Assembly: GCA_947259575.1 (NCBI GenBank)
Contig: CAMYMU010000001.1
Coordinates: forward strand, 62,001 to 126,000
Origin: an uncultured Ectothiorhodospiraceae bacterium
Lineage (GTDB): Bacteria; Pseudomonadota; Gammaproteobacteria; UBA6429; Thiohalophilaceae
Direction of reading: 5' to 3'
Length of the DNA: 64,000 nucleotides
The notes beneath the pieces were generated by a model. That model saw nothing but the letters and a program-made list of their open reading frames with translations. It searched no databases and was not told where the DNA came from. This document shows, piece by piece, positions 35,357 to 43,912 of this stretch. Both the position numbers and the translations under genes were made by a program. How positions within the stretch are numbered: position 1 is the first letter of the stretch; each line of letters starts with the position of its first letter.

Positions 35357-37981
35357 ATGAAAAGCGCGGACATCAGAACAGCCTTCCTGAATTATTTTGC
35401 CGATAAGGGTCATGAGATCGTGACATCAAGCCCACTCGTGCCCGGCAATGATCCGACGCTATTATTCACCAATGCCGGCATGGTGCAGTTCAAGGATGTC
35501 TTCCTTGGCTTGGATAAGCGCCCATATTCGCGCGCTACCAGTTCACAACGTTGTGTTCGAGCAGGCGGCAAACACAACGACTTGGAGAATGTGGGGTATA
35601 CAGCACGTCACCACACCTTCTTTGAGATGTTGGGTAATTTCAGCTTCGGTGATTATTTCAAACAGGATGCGATCAAGTTTGCCTGGGAGTTTTTGACCGT
35701 CACGATGAAGATCCCAGCAGAAAAGTTGTGGGTCACTGTTTATCAGGATGATGATGAAGCCGCTGATATCTGGTTAAAAGAAATGGGTGTGGATGAATCA
35801 CGCTTTACCCGTATCGGTGATAAGAAGGGCGGCAAAAAATATGAAAGCGATAATTTCTGGTCCATGGGAGACACCGGTCCCTGTGGTCCATGTACAGAAA
35901 TATTTTATGACCACGGTGCTGATGTAGCGGGTGGTCCACCGGGTACACCTGAAGAAGACGGTGATCGTTATATTGAGATCTGGAATCTCGTCTTCATGCA
36001 ATACAACCGTGACAAAGATGGCAAGATGACTGCCTTACCTAAGCCTTCTGTAGACACAGGCATGGGTTTGGAACGACTCGCGGCCGTGATGCAAGGTGTG
36101 CACGCAAACTATGAGATTGACCTGTTTGTAAATCTTATTAATGCTGTGGCCAAAGCAACTAATACAAAAGACCTTGAGAACAATTCTCTCAAAGTGATTG
36201 CAGACCATATTCGTTCCTGTGCGTTTTTAATTATTGATGGTGTGGTGCCTTCCAATGAAGGGCGTGGTTATGTGCTACGTCGTATAATTCGTCGTGCGAT
36301 TCGCCATGGCCATAAGTTAGGTATGAAGAAGCCTTTCTTCAATAAATTAGTAGCAGCCTTAGAAAAAGAAATGGGCGAGGCCTATCCAGAGCTAAGTAAA
36401 AGCAAAGAAATGATTGTCAGAGTTCTGCTGCAAGAAGAAGAACGTTTTGCGGAGACCCTGGATCAGGGAATGCAAATTCTCGAAGAGGCGATTGCAAACT
36501 TAAAAGGTAAACAAATCCCCGGCGAAGTCGTGTTTAAACTTTATGATACTTATGGTTTTCCGGCTGACTTAACTGCGGATGTCGCGCGCGAGCGCGGTTT
36601 GTCCATTGATTCAGCTGGCTTTGATAAGCAAATGGATGCACAGCGAGATCGAGCCCGAGCTGCTAGCCAGTTTCATATGACAGACATGGGTGAGCTTGAT
36701 CTTGATGCCTCTACAGATTTTTCTGGTTATGAAACTCTGGAGGAAGATAGTAAGGTGGTTGCTTTATTCCAGGAAGGAAAGCCAGTTGATTGCCTTGAAG
36801 AAGGTCATGAAGGTGTTGTGGTGTTGGATAAGACCTCTTTTTATGCTGAATCTGGTGGTCAAGTTGGCGATGTTGGTTTGCTGGAAGAAGCCGACGTTAC
36901 CTTTGAAGTCAGTGATACACAAAAAACCGGTGATGCATTTTTACATATCGGTAAACTCAGCCGCGGTGAGCTGAATGTTGGCGATGTGGTCACCGCGAGT
37001 GTCCAGGATGACAAGCGTCAGGCCATCGCACATAACCATTCAGCAACACACTTAATGCATGCAGCGTTACGCCAGGTGTTAGGCGAACATGTTCAGCAAA
37101 AAGGTTCATTGGTGGATGCTGATCGATTACGCTTTGACTTTTCTCATTTTGAGCCCGTCACGCCAGAGCAGATCAAAACTATTGAAGAGATCGTTAATGA
37201 TCAAATTCGTTTAAACCACGAAGTCGAAACAAATCTCATGTCGCAGGATGATGCGATCAAGAGCGGGGCCATGGCCCTGTTTGGTGAGAAGTACGGTGAC
37301 ACGGTGCGCGTCTTAAGAATGAGCGATTTTTCGGTTGAGCTCTGTGGTGGTACGCACGTGAAACGCACGGGCGACATCGGTCTATTTAAAATAATTAACG
37401 AAACGGGTATTGCCGCAGGTGTTCGTCGTATTGAAGCAGTGACAGGCAAAGCTGCATTGGCTTGGTTTGAGAATCAGGAGCAGCAGCTTAATCAGATTGC
37501 GAGCATAGTCAAAGGTAGTCGTGATGATGCAACGGATAAGGTAAAACAGTTGGCTGAGCGTGCCAAGCATCTGGAAAAAGAGTTAGAACAACTCAAAGCC
37601 AAATTAGCATCAAGCGCAGGTAGTGATCTAGCGTCACAAGCAGAAGAGATAAACGGTATTAAAGTATTGGCCGCAAAACTCGAAGGTGCAGATAGAAAGA
37701 CCTTGATGTCTACCATGGATCAACTCAAGAACAAACTGGGGTGTGCCGCCGTGGTATTGGCATCGGTTGAAGGTGAGAAAATAAATCTGGTTGCCGGTGT
37801 AACCAAGGATGAGACCAAACAGATCAAGGCAGGTGAACTAGTTAATGCGGTCGCACTACAGGTGGGTGGCAAGGGTGGCGGTCGACCTGATATGGCACAA
37901 GCAGGTGGTGATAATCCTGCGGCACTGGATGGTGCGCTGGCCTCTGTGTCTGACTGGGTGAAATCTCAATTAGGCGTGTAG
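35357..37981 (+). CDS. alaS: alanyl-tRNA synthetase
   Basis: AlaRS charges tRNA-Ala and edits mischarged Ser/Gly. The 874-residue enzyme has all domains: class-II catalytic core (motif 1 around [21 protein letters not shown], motif 2 around [16 protein letters not shown]), a helical tRNA domain, the editing domain with [10 protein letters not shown] (about 558-567) and [10 protein letters not shown] (C about 661), an oligomerisation coiled coil ([20 protein letters not shown]) and the C-Ala domain with [16 protein letters not shown]. The order recX-alaS-lysC-csrA is conserved. Confidence 0.99.
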   Translation: MKSADIRTAFLNYFADKGHEIVTSSPLVPGNDPTLLFTNAGMVQFKDVFLGLDKRPYSRATSSQRCVRAGGKHNDLENVGYTARHHTFFEMLGNFSFGDYFKQDAIKFAWEFLTVTMKIPAEKLWVTVYQDDDEAADIWLKEMGVDESRFTRIGDKKGGKKYESDNFWSMGDTGPCGPCTEIFYDHGADVAGGPPGTPEEDGDRYIEIWNLVFMQYNRDKDGKMTALPKPSVDTGMGLERLAAVMQGVHANYEIDLFVNLINAVAKATNTKDLENNSLKVIADHIRSCAFLIIDGVVPSNEGRGYVLRRIIRRAIRHGHKLGMKKPFFNKLVAALEKEMGEAYPELSKSKEMIVRVLLQEEERFAETLDQGMQILEEAIANLKGKQIPGEVVFKLYDTYGFPADLTADVARERGLSIDSAGFDKQMDAQRDRARAASQFHMTDMGELDLDASTDFSGYETLEEDSKVVALFQEGKPVDCLEEGHEGVVVLDKTSFYAESGGQVGDVGLLEEADVTFEVSDTQKTGDAFLHIGKLSRGELNVGDVVTASVQDDKRQAIAHNHSATHLMHAALRQVLGEHVQQKGSLVDADRLRFDFSHFEPVTPEQIKTIEEIVNDQIRLNHEVETNLMSQDDAIKSGAMALFGEKYGDTVRVLRMSDFSVELCGGTHVKRTGDIGLFKIINETGIAAGVRRIEAVTGKAALAWFENQEQQLNQIASIVKGSRDDATDKVKQLAERAKHLEKELEQLKAKLASSAGSDLASQAEEINGIKVLAAKLEGADRKTLMSTMDQLKNKLGCAAVVLASVEGEKINLVAGVTKDETKQIKAGELVNAVALQVGGKGGGRPDMAQAGGDNPAALDGALASVSDWVKSQLGV

Positions 37982-38104
37982 CTATATCTGTTACCACGCT
38001 AAGCCCTTTCATTTACTCCTTATTTAGTGTTTAATCACCGCCTTTTTGCAAATTGGCTTTTAAGTTGAACTTAAGGCTAAGTTAATAAAATTACTGTAAA
38101 AAAT

Positions 38105-39337
38105 ATGGCATTAATTGTTCAAAAATACGGCGGTACTTCCGTTGGCTCCATCGAGAAAATCGAGGGTGTCGCGAAGAAGGTGATCGCATGCCAGCAACAA
38201 GGCAACCAGGTTGTCGTGGTGGTCTCGGCTATGTCTGGCGAAACCAACCGTCTGATCGAACTTGCCAACCAGATTAATGAAGTCCCACCTGCCCGTGAAT
38301 ACGATGTTCTGGTCTCGACTGGTGAGCAGGTGACAATTGCCCTGTTGAGCATGGCGATATTGAATCAGGGTAGTAAGGCTCGATCATATACAGGTGGTCA
38401 GGTGCACATTCGCACGGACAATTCGCATACCAAGGCGCGTATCCTCGATATTGATGAAGCCAAAGTGCGTAAAGACCTGGACGAAGGCAATATTATTGTT
38501 ATTGCTGGTTTTCAAGGCATGGATGAGGATGGGAATATTACGACCCTGGGACGCGGTGGCTCAGATACGACAGCGGTGGCGATGGCGGCAGCTTTAAAGG
38601 CGGATGAATGCCAGATCTACACAGATGTAGATGGAGTCTATACAACAGACCCAAGAGTGGTCCCAACCGCCAGGCGTTTGGATAAAGTAACCTTTGAAGA
38701 AATGCTCGAAATGGCGAGTCTTGGATCGAAGGTGCTGCAGATTCGTGCGGTCGAATTTGCGGGTAAATATGGTGTACCTTTGAGAGTCTTGCACTCAGTT
38801 GAGGAAGGTCCGGGTACTCTGATAACGTATGAAAATGAAGGTGACAGTATGGAAGATGCCGTAATCTCAGGAATCGCATTTAATAAAGATGAGGCTGAAC
38901 TAACGATATCTGGTGTGCCTGATCACCCCGGTATTGCCTACCAGATATTGGGCCCAATCGGTAAGGCCAATGTCGAGGTTGATATGATCATCCAGAATGT
39001 AGGCGCCGACGGCTGTACAGACTTCACCTTTACCGTGCACCGAAATGAGTACCAGAAAGCCCTCGAAATTCTCAAGAAAACAGCTAAGGATTTAGGTGCT
39101 AGAGAGGTGTCAGGAGACGATACAATTGTTAAAGTATCCCTTGTTGGAGTAGGGATGCGTTCACACGCCGGTATCGCGAGTACGATGTTTGAGGTGCTAG
39201 CCAAGGAAAACATCAATATTCGCATGATTTCGACCTCTGAAATCAAAATTTCGGTGGTGGTGGATGAAAAATACATGGAATTGGCGGTCAGGACACTACA
39301 CAATGCCTTTGGTTTAGAGGAGAAACCCGCTGCTTAG
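38105..39337 (+). CDS. lysC: aspartate kinase
   Basis: A 410-residue monofunctional aspartokinase, first enzyme of lysine, methionine, threonine and diaminopimelate synthesis. The kinase domain starts VQKYGGTSVGS and includes GFQGMDEDGNITTLGRGGSD and the TDVDGVYTTDPRVVPTA substrate loop. Two ACT domains (about 265-400; ISGVPDHPGIAYQILGPIG and VGVGMRSHAGIASTMF) indicate feedback control by lysine/threonine. The gene lies between alaS and csrA, as in pseudomonads. No lysine riboswitch was seen in its leader. Confidence 0.97.
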   Translation: MALIVQKYGGTSVGSIEKIEGVAKKVIACQQQGNQVVVVVSAMSGETNRLIELANQINEVPPAREYDVLVSTGEQVTIALLSMAILNQGSKARSYTGGQVHIRTDNSHTKARILDIDEAKVRKDLDEGNIIVIAGFQGMDEDGNITTLGRGGSDTTAVAMAAALKADECQIYTDVDGVYTTDPRVVPTARRLDKVTFEEMLEMASLGSKVLQIRAVEFAGKYGVPLRVLHSVEEGPGTLITYENEGDSMEDAVISGIAFNKDEAELTISGVPDHPGIAYQILGPIGKANVEVDMIIQNVGADGCTDFTFTVHRNEYQKALEILKKTAKDLGAREVSGDDTIVKVSLVGVGMRSHAGIASTMFEVLAKENINIRMISTSEIKISVVVDEKYMELAVRTLHNAFGLEEKPAA

Positions 39338-39456
39338 GGTATAGTAGGGGGGTTAAAGTTTCGTTTGGCGTGGTCGATACCCAGTGTTGAGCGTGCCACT
39401 AATTGCAGGGATAGCGCGAAGATTGTTCAGGAAAACGATTTTAGGAGAATAAGATT

Positions 39457-39642
39457 ATGTTGATTTTGACGCGACGCGTGGGTGAGACGCTCATGATAGG
39501 AGACGATGTAACGGTTACCGTATTAGGTGTAAAGGGTAATCAAGTCCGTATTGGCGTCAATGCCCCTAAAGATGTCTCGGTACATCGTGAAGAAATCTAC
39601 GAACGCATCAAGAGCGAACAAAAAGAAGTCAAGCAAGGCTAA
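39457..39642 (+). CDS. csrA: carbon storage regulator CsrA/RsmA
   Basis: A 61-residue RNA-binding dimer controlling translation by binding GGA motifs in mRNA leaders, typically repressing glycogen synthesis and biofilm and activating motility. The sequence has the canonical [18 protein letters not shown] start, [19 protein letters not shown] core and the R44-type [10 protein letters not shown] helix needed for RNA binding. AGGAG lies 9 bp before the ATG. The window also holds a candidate CsrA-titrating RNA (23.0-23.3 kb), a glycogen cluster directly downstream, and flagellar genes, the processes CsrA classically governs. Confidence 0.98.
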   Translation: MLILTRRVGETLMIGDDVTVTVLGVKGNQVRIGVNAPKDVSVHREEIYERIKSEQKEVKQG

Positions 39643-39704
39643 TTTTACAGCCAGTTTTTTACCCTCTTTACCTACACAGATTGCCACTGTATCCTACCCG
39701 CCTT

Positions 39705-39726
39705 TGTACGGATGAGAGTCCGTACA
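39705..39726 (+). other. perfect hairpin downstream of csrA
   Basis: TGTACGGA-TGAGAG-TCCGTACA: an 8-bp perfect stem with a 6-nt loop, 63 bp after the csrA stop. It has no T-tract. It could cap the csrA transcript or belong to the structured stretch that follows. Confidence 0.6.
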
Positions 39727-39745
39727 GTTGTAAATTATATTATCT

Positions 39746-39855
39746 GGAGAGATGCCGACCGATTTGTCGGGAACAAATCGGAACCGCCGATAGGCGGGCC
39801 CGAAGGGCGAAAGCCAGGACGGCTTTCGTAGTTGGCGTAGTCAACGAGGCTCTCC
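39746..39855 (+). repeat. hairpin cluster with tRNA-Ser-like ends
   Basis: This 110-bp element begins GGAGAGATGCCGA (39746-39758), close to the first 14 nt of the tRNA-Ser gene 158 bp downstream, and ends CTCTCC (39850-39855), which can pair with its first six bases. Inside are four consecutive perfect hairpins: CCGATTTGT/ACAAATCGG (39759-39781), CCGCC/GGCGG (39784-39797), GCCC/GGGC (39798-39808) and CGAAAGCC/GGCTTTCG (39808-39828). It looks like a tRNA-Ser remnant invaded by palindromic units, or a structured RNA. Function unknown. Confidence 0.6.
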
Positions 39856-39903
39856 TTGGTAAAATAAGAGATACGTAGAAGACGATTACATCGAGTTTAA
39901 TTT

Positions 39904-39997
39904 GGAGAGATGGCCGAGTTGGCTGAAGGCGCTCCCCTGCTAAGGGAGTATGGGGTTTATAGCTCCATCGAGGGTTCGAATCCCTCTCTCTCCGCCA
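39904..39997 (+). tRNA. tRNA-Ser(GCU)
   Basis: A 94-nt class-II tRNA with encoded CCA. Acceptor GGAGAGA/TCTCTCC, anticodon stem CTCCC/GGGAG around loop CTGCTAA (anticodon GCT), a long variable arm (TATGGGGTTTATAGCTCCAT), and T-arm GAGGG-TTCGAAT-CCCTC. It decodes AGC/AGU. Fragments of this gene lie on both sides: a 5'-like end at 39746, an inverted T-arm at 40046 and a direct copy of the 3' end at 40155. Confidence 0.97.
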
Positions 39998-40004
39998 TAA
40001 ATAT

Positions 40005-40032
40005 AAAAGGGGTCCATAGGGCCCCTTTTTAT
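40005..40032 (+). terminator. intrinsic terminator after tRNA-Ser
   Basis: AAAAGGGGTCC-ATA-GGGCCCCTTTT: an 11-bp stem with one G-T pair and a T tail, 8 bp after the tRNA CCA. Confidence 0.9.
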
Positions 40033-40045
40033 TTATTGAGAAAGT

Positions 40046-40174
40046 ATTCGAACCCTCGATTTAGATCTGGCTGGGTTCGACGACCGAGGCAAAGCCGAGG
40101 GAGAACAGCGGAACGAAGTGGAGCTGGCCCGAAGGGCGAGGGCAAAGCCCGAGTAATCCCTCTCTCTCCGCCAT
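40046..40174 (+). repeat. tRNA-Ser-derived tail: inverted T-arm, hairpins, copied 3' end
   Basis: 40046-40060 (ATTCGAACCCTCGAT) is a perfect 15-nt inverted copy of the tRNA-Ser T-arm (39967-39981). 40155-40174 is a perfect 20-nt direct copy of its 3' end including CCA (39979-39998). In between are small hairpins (GGC-AAA-GCC, GCCC-GAA-GGGC, GGGC-AAA-GCCC). The GGCCCGAAGGGCGA core is shared with the upstream element (39797-39810). It is too short to be an integrated island. Confidence 0.8.
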
Positions 40175-40182
40175 TTTAATCG

Positions 40183-40210
40183 TTGGAAAATTCCCCTAAA
40201 TCTGTATAAT
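40183..40210 (+). promoter_or_regulatory. tRNA-Arg(ACG) promoter
   Basis: TTGGAA (40183-40188) and perfect TATAAT (40205-40210) spaced 16 bp, followed by a GCGCC discriminator typical of stringently controlled stable-RNA promoters. The tRNA begins 13 bp after the -10 box. Confidence 0.8.
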
Positions 40211-40223
40211 GCGCCACTTCTAA

Positions 40224-40300
40224 GCGCCTGTAGCTCAGCTGGATAGAGTACCTGGCTACGAACCAGGCGGTCGGGCGTTCGAATCGCTCCAGGCGCGCCA
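40224..40300 (+). tRNA. tRNA-Arg(ACG)
   Basis: A 77-nt tRNA with encoded CCA: acceptor GCGCCTG/CAGGCGC, anticodon stem CCTGG/CCAGG around CTACGAA (anticodon ACG, normally edited to ICG), T-arm GGGCG-TTCGAAT-CGCTC. It decodes CGU/CGC/CGA. Confidence 0.97.
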
Positions 40301-40308
40301 TACAAATG

Positions 40309-40344
40309 AAAAAGGCCTACCGTTTTTTGGTAGGCCTTTTTTAT
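40309..40344 (+). terminator. intrinsic terminator after tRNA-Arg(ACG)
   Basis: AAAAAGGCCTACC - GTTTTTT - GGTAGGCCTTTTTT: a 13-bp stem with a T tail, 8 bp after the tRNA. Confidence 0.93.
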
Positions 40345-40485
40345 TTGTTCGGCTGATTCGATCCTAAGGGATTTCGCGGAGGTCTTATCTCCCCCTGTTA
40401 TGGACGAACTGCCAGGAGCTCTATAGGTTAGGGGGATTCGAGCAACATTTTCGATGCACGTCAAAGCCTGTTCAATTGAGGCGTT

Positions 40486-41760
40486 TTATTTAGCTGCGCT
40501 CTGTTTATTCTCAGTAAATTGACCGCTGACGTCTTCGGACTCACCAAACCTATAGCCTTGCGGGATGACGACGATTCCTTCTTCTGTAACGGTGAATCGT
40601 TTACGGTCTTCAGTTAAATCATAGCCAATCACCTCGCCATCGGGTATGACAACATGTTTATCAACAATACATTTGTTTAGATTTACTCGCCTGCCTACCT
40701 TGACGTTATCGAATAACACTGAATTTTCGACGAGCGACTCATCGTCGACAAAAACATTTTGAAACAACACTGAATGGGAAACATTACTGCCTGAAATGAT
40801 GGTTCCTCCGGATAAAATTGAATTAATAAAAATGCCTTCGTTACCGGATTCTCCGGGAACAGCGCGAGCAGGAGGTGTTTGTGACTGATAAGAACGAATG
40901 GGCCAGTCTTTTTGATACAAGTCTAATGGTGGGACTGATTTTAATAAGTCCATATTAGCCTGATAATAAGACTCGATAGTGCCCACATCTCGCCAGTATT
41001 TATCAGGTGATACCCGTCCCTTTGTTTCTCCGAAGTGATGGGCGCATACTCGGTGGCTATGTATCAGTTTTGGTAATATGTCCTTACCAAAGTCATGACT
41101 AGAACCATTATCCTGGCTATCAGCTTCAAGTACGTCGATTAATAGATCAGTCGAAAAGATATAAATGCCCATTGATGCCAGGGCATGGTCAGGATCATCC
41201 TCGCAAGCTTTTACCAGTTCTGGTTTTTCCTGGAATTTTTTGATTTGCTGATTATTATCTGTTGTCATGATGCCGAATTGGTTTGCCTCTTTAAGTGGCA
41301 CTTTCATGCATGCAACTGTCACATCCGCATTAAAAGATTTGTGTGTTTCCAACATCGATGCATAATCCATGCGATAGATATGATCACCAGATAGAATTAA
41401 TGTCCATTTGGCATCACTGCGCTCTAATAGATAATGGTTCTGGTGTATGGCATCGGCTGTGCCCTGATACCATTTGTTGCCATGTCGCATCTGTGCTGGC
41501 ACGGGTGTTATGTATTCACCAAGTTCGGGGTTGAAAATAGACCATCCGTCACGGAGGTGTTTTTGCAGGGAATGTGATTTGTACTGGGTAAGAACAAGAA
41601 TACGTCGTAAACCAGAGTGCAGACAGTTGGTTAAAGTGAAATCAATGATTCTATACTTACCGCCAAAAGGGACCGAGGGTTTTGCGCGTAGCTTCGTTAG
41701 AGGTTGAAGACGAGAACCCGCTCCGCCGGCGAGTATTATAGTTAGTATGTTGCTGTCCAT
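40486..41760 (-). CDS. glgC: glucose-1-phosphate adenylyltransferase (first copy)
   Basis: GlgC makes ADP-glucose from glucose-1-phosphate and ATP, the committed step of glycogen synthesis. The 424-residue protein has the nucleotidyltransferase start LAGGAGSRLQPLTKLRAKPS, FGGKYRIIDFTLTN, the active-site segment LSGDHIYRMDYASML and the C-terminal left-handed beta-helix with hexapeptide repeats (IISGSNVSHSVLFQNVFV). It is clearly diverged from the second copy at 46.5 kb, which is more E. coli-like. The ATG at 41760 is preferred; its leader reads TTTGGGATATAAAATGGAC, with GGA-type bases overlapping the ribosome binding site that CsrA could contact. Confidence 0.96.
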   Translation of the reverse strand: MDSNILTIILAGGAGSRLQPLTKLRAKPSVPFGGKYRIIDFTLTNCLHSGLRRILVLTQYKSHSLQKHLRDGWSIFNPELGEYITPVPAQMRHGNKWYQGTADAIHQNHYLLERSDAKWTLILSGDHIYRMDYASMLETHKSFNADVTVACMKVPLKEANQFGIMTTDNNQQIKKFQEKPELVKACEDDPDHALASMGIYIFSTDLLIDVLEADSQDNGSSHDFGKDILPKLIHSHRVCAHHFGETKGRVSPDKYWRDVGTIESYYQANMDLLKSVPPLDLYQKDWPIRSYQSQTPPARAVPGESGNEGIFINSILSGGTIISGSNVSHSVLFQNVFVDDESLVENSVLFDNVKVGRRVNLNKCIVDKHVVIPDGEVIGYDLTEDRKRFTVTEEGIVVIPQGYRFGESEDVSGQFTENKQSAAK

Positions 41761-42247
41761 TTTATATCCCAAATATTGTTTATAAATTGCATCTACAGTC
41801 TATGCTTAACAATGCACTATTTTGGGACGGTTTTATCATCTCATTAATGTATACAGGTAATATTTGCGCAATAATAGTGCCTGATAATTCATTATTTAGT
41901 GCATTAAAGCCATTCATAACAGGTTAGTTGCATATCTCATACCAAGTGCAAAGTTTCTTGTTGGATTATTATTGTAGAGGGATTTTTGAGATTGTAGACG
42001 GATGGCGCAAATTGCAAATCATAATACTAATGATCTATTGAAATATATTTGCGTTGGACTCTTGACCTGTTTGTGCGCGCGAAATGTCTAAATGTACATC
42101 GACAGTGCATTGTATGCGGATACTCTTCGTAAGCAGAGCGCTAACAAGTTGTTTTACTTGAGATAGGTCTAAATTTAGTATCTGGCGCAGTTTTTGCTGT
42201 TTGTTTTTTAAGGATCTTTATTTTTCGTACAGCGTTGGAGGTATAAA
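41761..42247. promoter_or_regulatory. divergent control region, glgC / SAP-protein gene
   Basis: A 487-bp AT-rich stretch. TAGTGCATT occurs at 41897-41905 and as its perfect inverted copy AATGCACTA at 41811-41819; further AGTGCA hexamers are at 41945 and 42104, and a partial TAGTGC at 41875 (22 bp from the 41897 copy). GCACTATT/AATAGTGC (41814/41873) is a second inverted pair. I read these as candidate operators. GGAGGT (42237-42242) is the ribosome binding site of the plus-strand gene. No RNA gene was recognised. Confidence 0.45.
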
Positions 42248-42451
42248 ATGAATATGCAGGAAATAAGGGAACGGGCTAAAGATTTTGGCATTAAGACATC
42301 ACGCATGAGTAAGATGGATCTGGTCCGTGCTATTCAGATTTCTGAAGGTAACTTTAATTGTTTTGCGTCGGCACTGGATGGCGAGTGTGATCAACTAAAT
42401 TGTATATGGCGTGAGGACTGTTTTGCGGCAGCAAAAAAAATGCACAGTTAG
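42248..42451 (+). CDS. small SAP-like protein with C-terminal cysteine motif
   Basis: A 67-residue protein. Residues 1-35 look like a SAP/Rho-N-type helix-extended-helix (MQEIRERAKDFGIKTSRMSKMDLVRAIQ), a fold that often binds nucleic acids. The C-terminal half has four cysteines (NFNCFASALDGECDQLNC then WREDC; spacing C-x9-C-x4-C-x5-C) that could bind metal or an Fe-S cluster. A strong GGAGGT ribosome binding site precedes the ATG. I have seen similar small proteins in other proteobacteria, without known function. It sits alone on the plus strand between glgC and glgA, which are on the minus strand. Confidence 0.8.
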   Translation: MNMQEIRERAKDFGIKTSRMSKMDLVRAIQISEGNFNCFASALDGECDQLNCIWREDCFAAAKKMHS

Positions 42452-42463
42452 TGGTTGCGTGAG

Positions 42464-43912
42464 CTAAGCCTGTTTGAGTATTCGTTGATATAGCGCGATG
42501 TAATGCTCGGCGCTGGTTTGCCACGAAAAATCACCACTCATTGCGGTGATTTGTAATTGTCGCCATACTTCGGGTGTTTGATAAAGAGCCAGGGCACGTT
42601 TTATGGTGGTTAAAAGTGCCTCGGCTGAGTTTTCTTTGAGAATAAATCCATTTGCCGACTCATTTTTAATACTTATTTCATTGGCATCTGTCACCGTATC
42701 TGCAAGGCCACCGACATTAGTGACAATCGGTAAAGTGCCATAGCGTAGGCTGTATAGCTGGTTAAGGCCACAGGGCTCAAAGGTAGACGGCATCAGATAC
42801 ATATCACTTGCCGCCTCAATCCTGTGCGACAAAGATTCATCATAGCCGATAACAACCTTTAAACGATCAGGATGTAACTGAGCCAATTTAGACAACTGTG
42901 TTTCATAGTGTTGTTCGCCTGTACCCAATATTACCAACTGAACTGGCAAGCCAAGCAGTGTTTCCATGCTTTGCAAGATAATTTCCAGTCCTTTTTGTTC
43001 TACCAGACGGCTGATCATACCGACCATAGGTATTGAACTATCACGCGGCAACGATAGTTCTTGTTGCAAAGCGGTTTTATTGATCGATTTATTATCGAGT
43101 GAGCGCCGGTTATATTTTTGTATTAGATGCTGGTCTGTCCCAGGATTCCAGTGTTTTTCATCAATGCCATTAAGAATCCCTGAAAGATGTTGCGACCGAT
43201 TTTTTAGCAGGTCGTTGAGACCATAACCGTATTCCGGTTCGAGTATTTCATGCGCATAGGTAGGACTTACGGTTGTGATTTCATCGGCGTAAGCAAGACC
43301 ACCTTTAATGAAAGACAGTTGGCCATAAAACTCGAGACCGTCCATATGCCATAACTCATCAGGAAGTTCCAGATCTACGAAAGTTTGTTGATCGAATAGG
43401 CCCTGATAAGCAAGATTGTGAATCGTGAAAACAGTCGCAGGTCTATTGCTCTGTAGGTTTAACAGAGCGGGGACTAATCCAGTTTGCCAATCGTTACAAT
43501 GTACAATATCCGGCAGCCAATCTAATTGAAGTTTGCCCAGCGCAATATCAACAGCGGCATGACAGAAAATCGCAAAGCGAAGCGCATTGTCTTGCCATGG
43601 TTCACCTTGCGGATCACTGTAAGGGCCACCTGGTCGGTTAAACGCCGCAGGGCAATCAACTAGCCAGACGATCACATTACTACCAGGTAATCGTGTTTCG
43701 ATAATTTCTAGTGGCAGGTTGTAATATGAAGTTACAGCACGTTTTTTACTTTTTGAAATTTGCTTGAGTACTTCAGGATATGCAGGTAAGAGCAGACGTA
43801 TATCCTGTGAATTTTTCAATAATGCTACAGGTAGGCTACCGGCGACATCAGCCAAGCCGCCCGTTTTGATCAAAGGGAAAGCCTCACTACTAATATAAAG
43901 AATTTTACTCAT
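42464..43912 (-). CDS. glgA: glycogen synthase
   Basis: GlgA extends glycogen with ADP-glucose (GT5 family). The 482-residue protein starts [20 protein letters not shown] with the ADP-glucose-binding K16-T-G-G-L motif. Further conserved segments are [24 protein letters not shown], and the C-terminal [20 protein letters not shown] followed by [19 protein letters not shown] with the catalytic glutamate. The ATG at 43912 overlaps the glgB stop as ATGA, so translation is coupled to glgB. A longer in-frame start upstream would lie inside glgB and is rejected. Confidence 0.97.
   Translation of the reverse strand: MSKILYISSEAFPLIKTGGLADVAGSLPVALLKNSQDIRLLLPAYPEVLKQISKSKKRAVTSYYNLPLEIIETRLPGSNVIVWLVDCPAAFNRPGGPYSDPQGEPWQDNALRFAIFCHAAVDIALGKLQLDWLPDIVHCNDWQTGLVPALLNLQSNRPATVFTIHNLAYQGLFDQQTFVDLELPDELWHMDGLEFYGQLSFIKGGLAYADEITTVSPTYAHEILEPEYGYGLNDLLKNRSQHLSGILNGIDEKHWNPGTDQHLIQKYNRRSLDNKSINKTALQQELSLPRDSSIPMVGMISRLVEQKGLEIILQSMETLLGLPVQLVILGTGEQHYETQLSKLAQLHPDRLKVVIGYDESLSHRIEAASDMYLMPSTFEPCGLNQLYSLRYGTLPIVTNVGGLADTVTDANEISIKNESANGFILKENSAEALLTTIKRALALYQTPEVWRQLQITAMSGDFSWQTSAEHYIALYQRILKQA

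Noticed and set aside
37982-38104. Lysine riboswitch before lysC
   Set aside because: The gap is only 123 bp and I see no lysine-element core or expression platform.
39979-40174. 20-bp direct repeat of the tRNA-Ser 3' end as attL/attR of an integrated island
   Set aside because: Only 156 bp lie between the copies, with no integrase or cargo; at most it is a remnant. It is reported as a repeat instead.
40033-40464. 143-codon minus-strand ORF across the tRNA-Arg gene
   Set aside because: It contains the well-known spurious peptide produced by reading antisense to a tRNA gene (GAIRTPDRLVRS-type) and has no other support.
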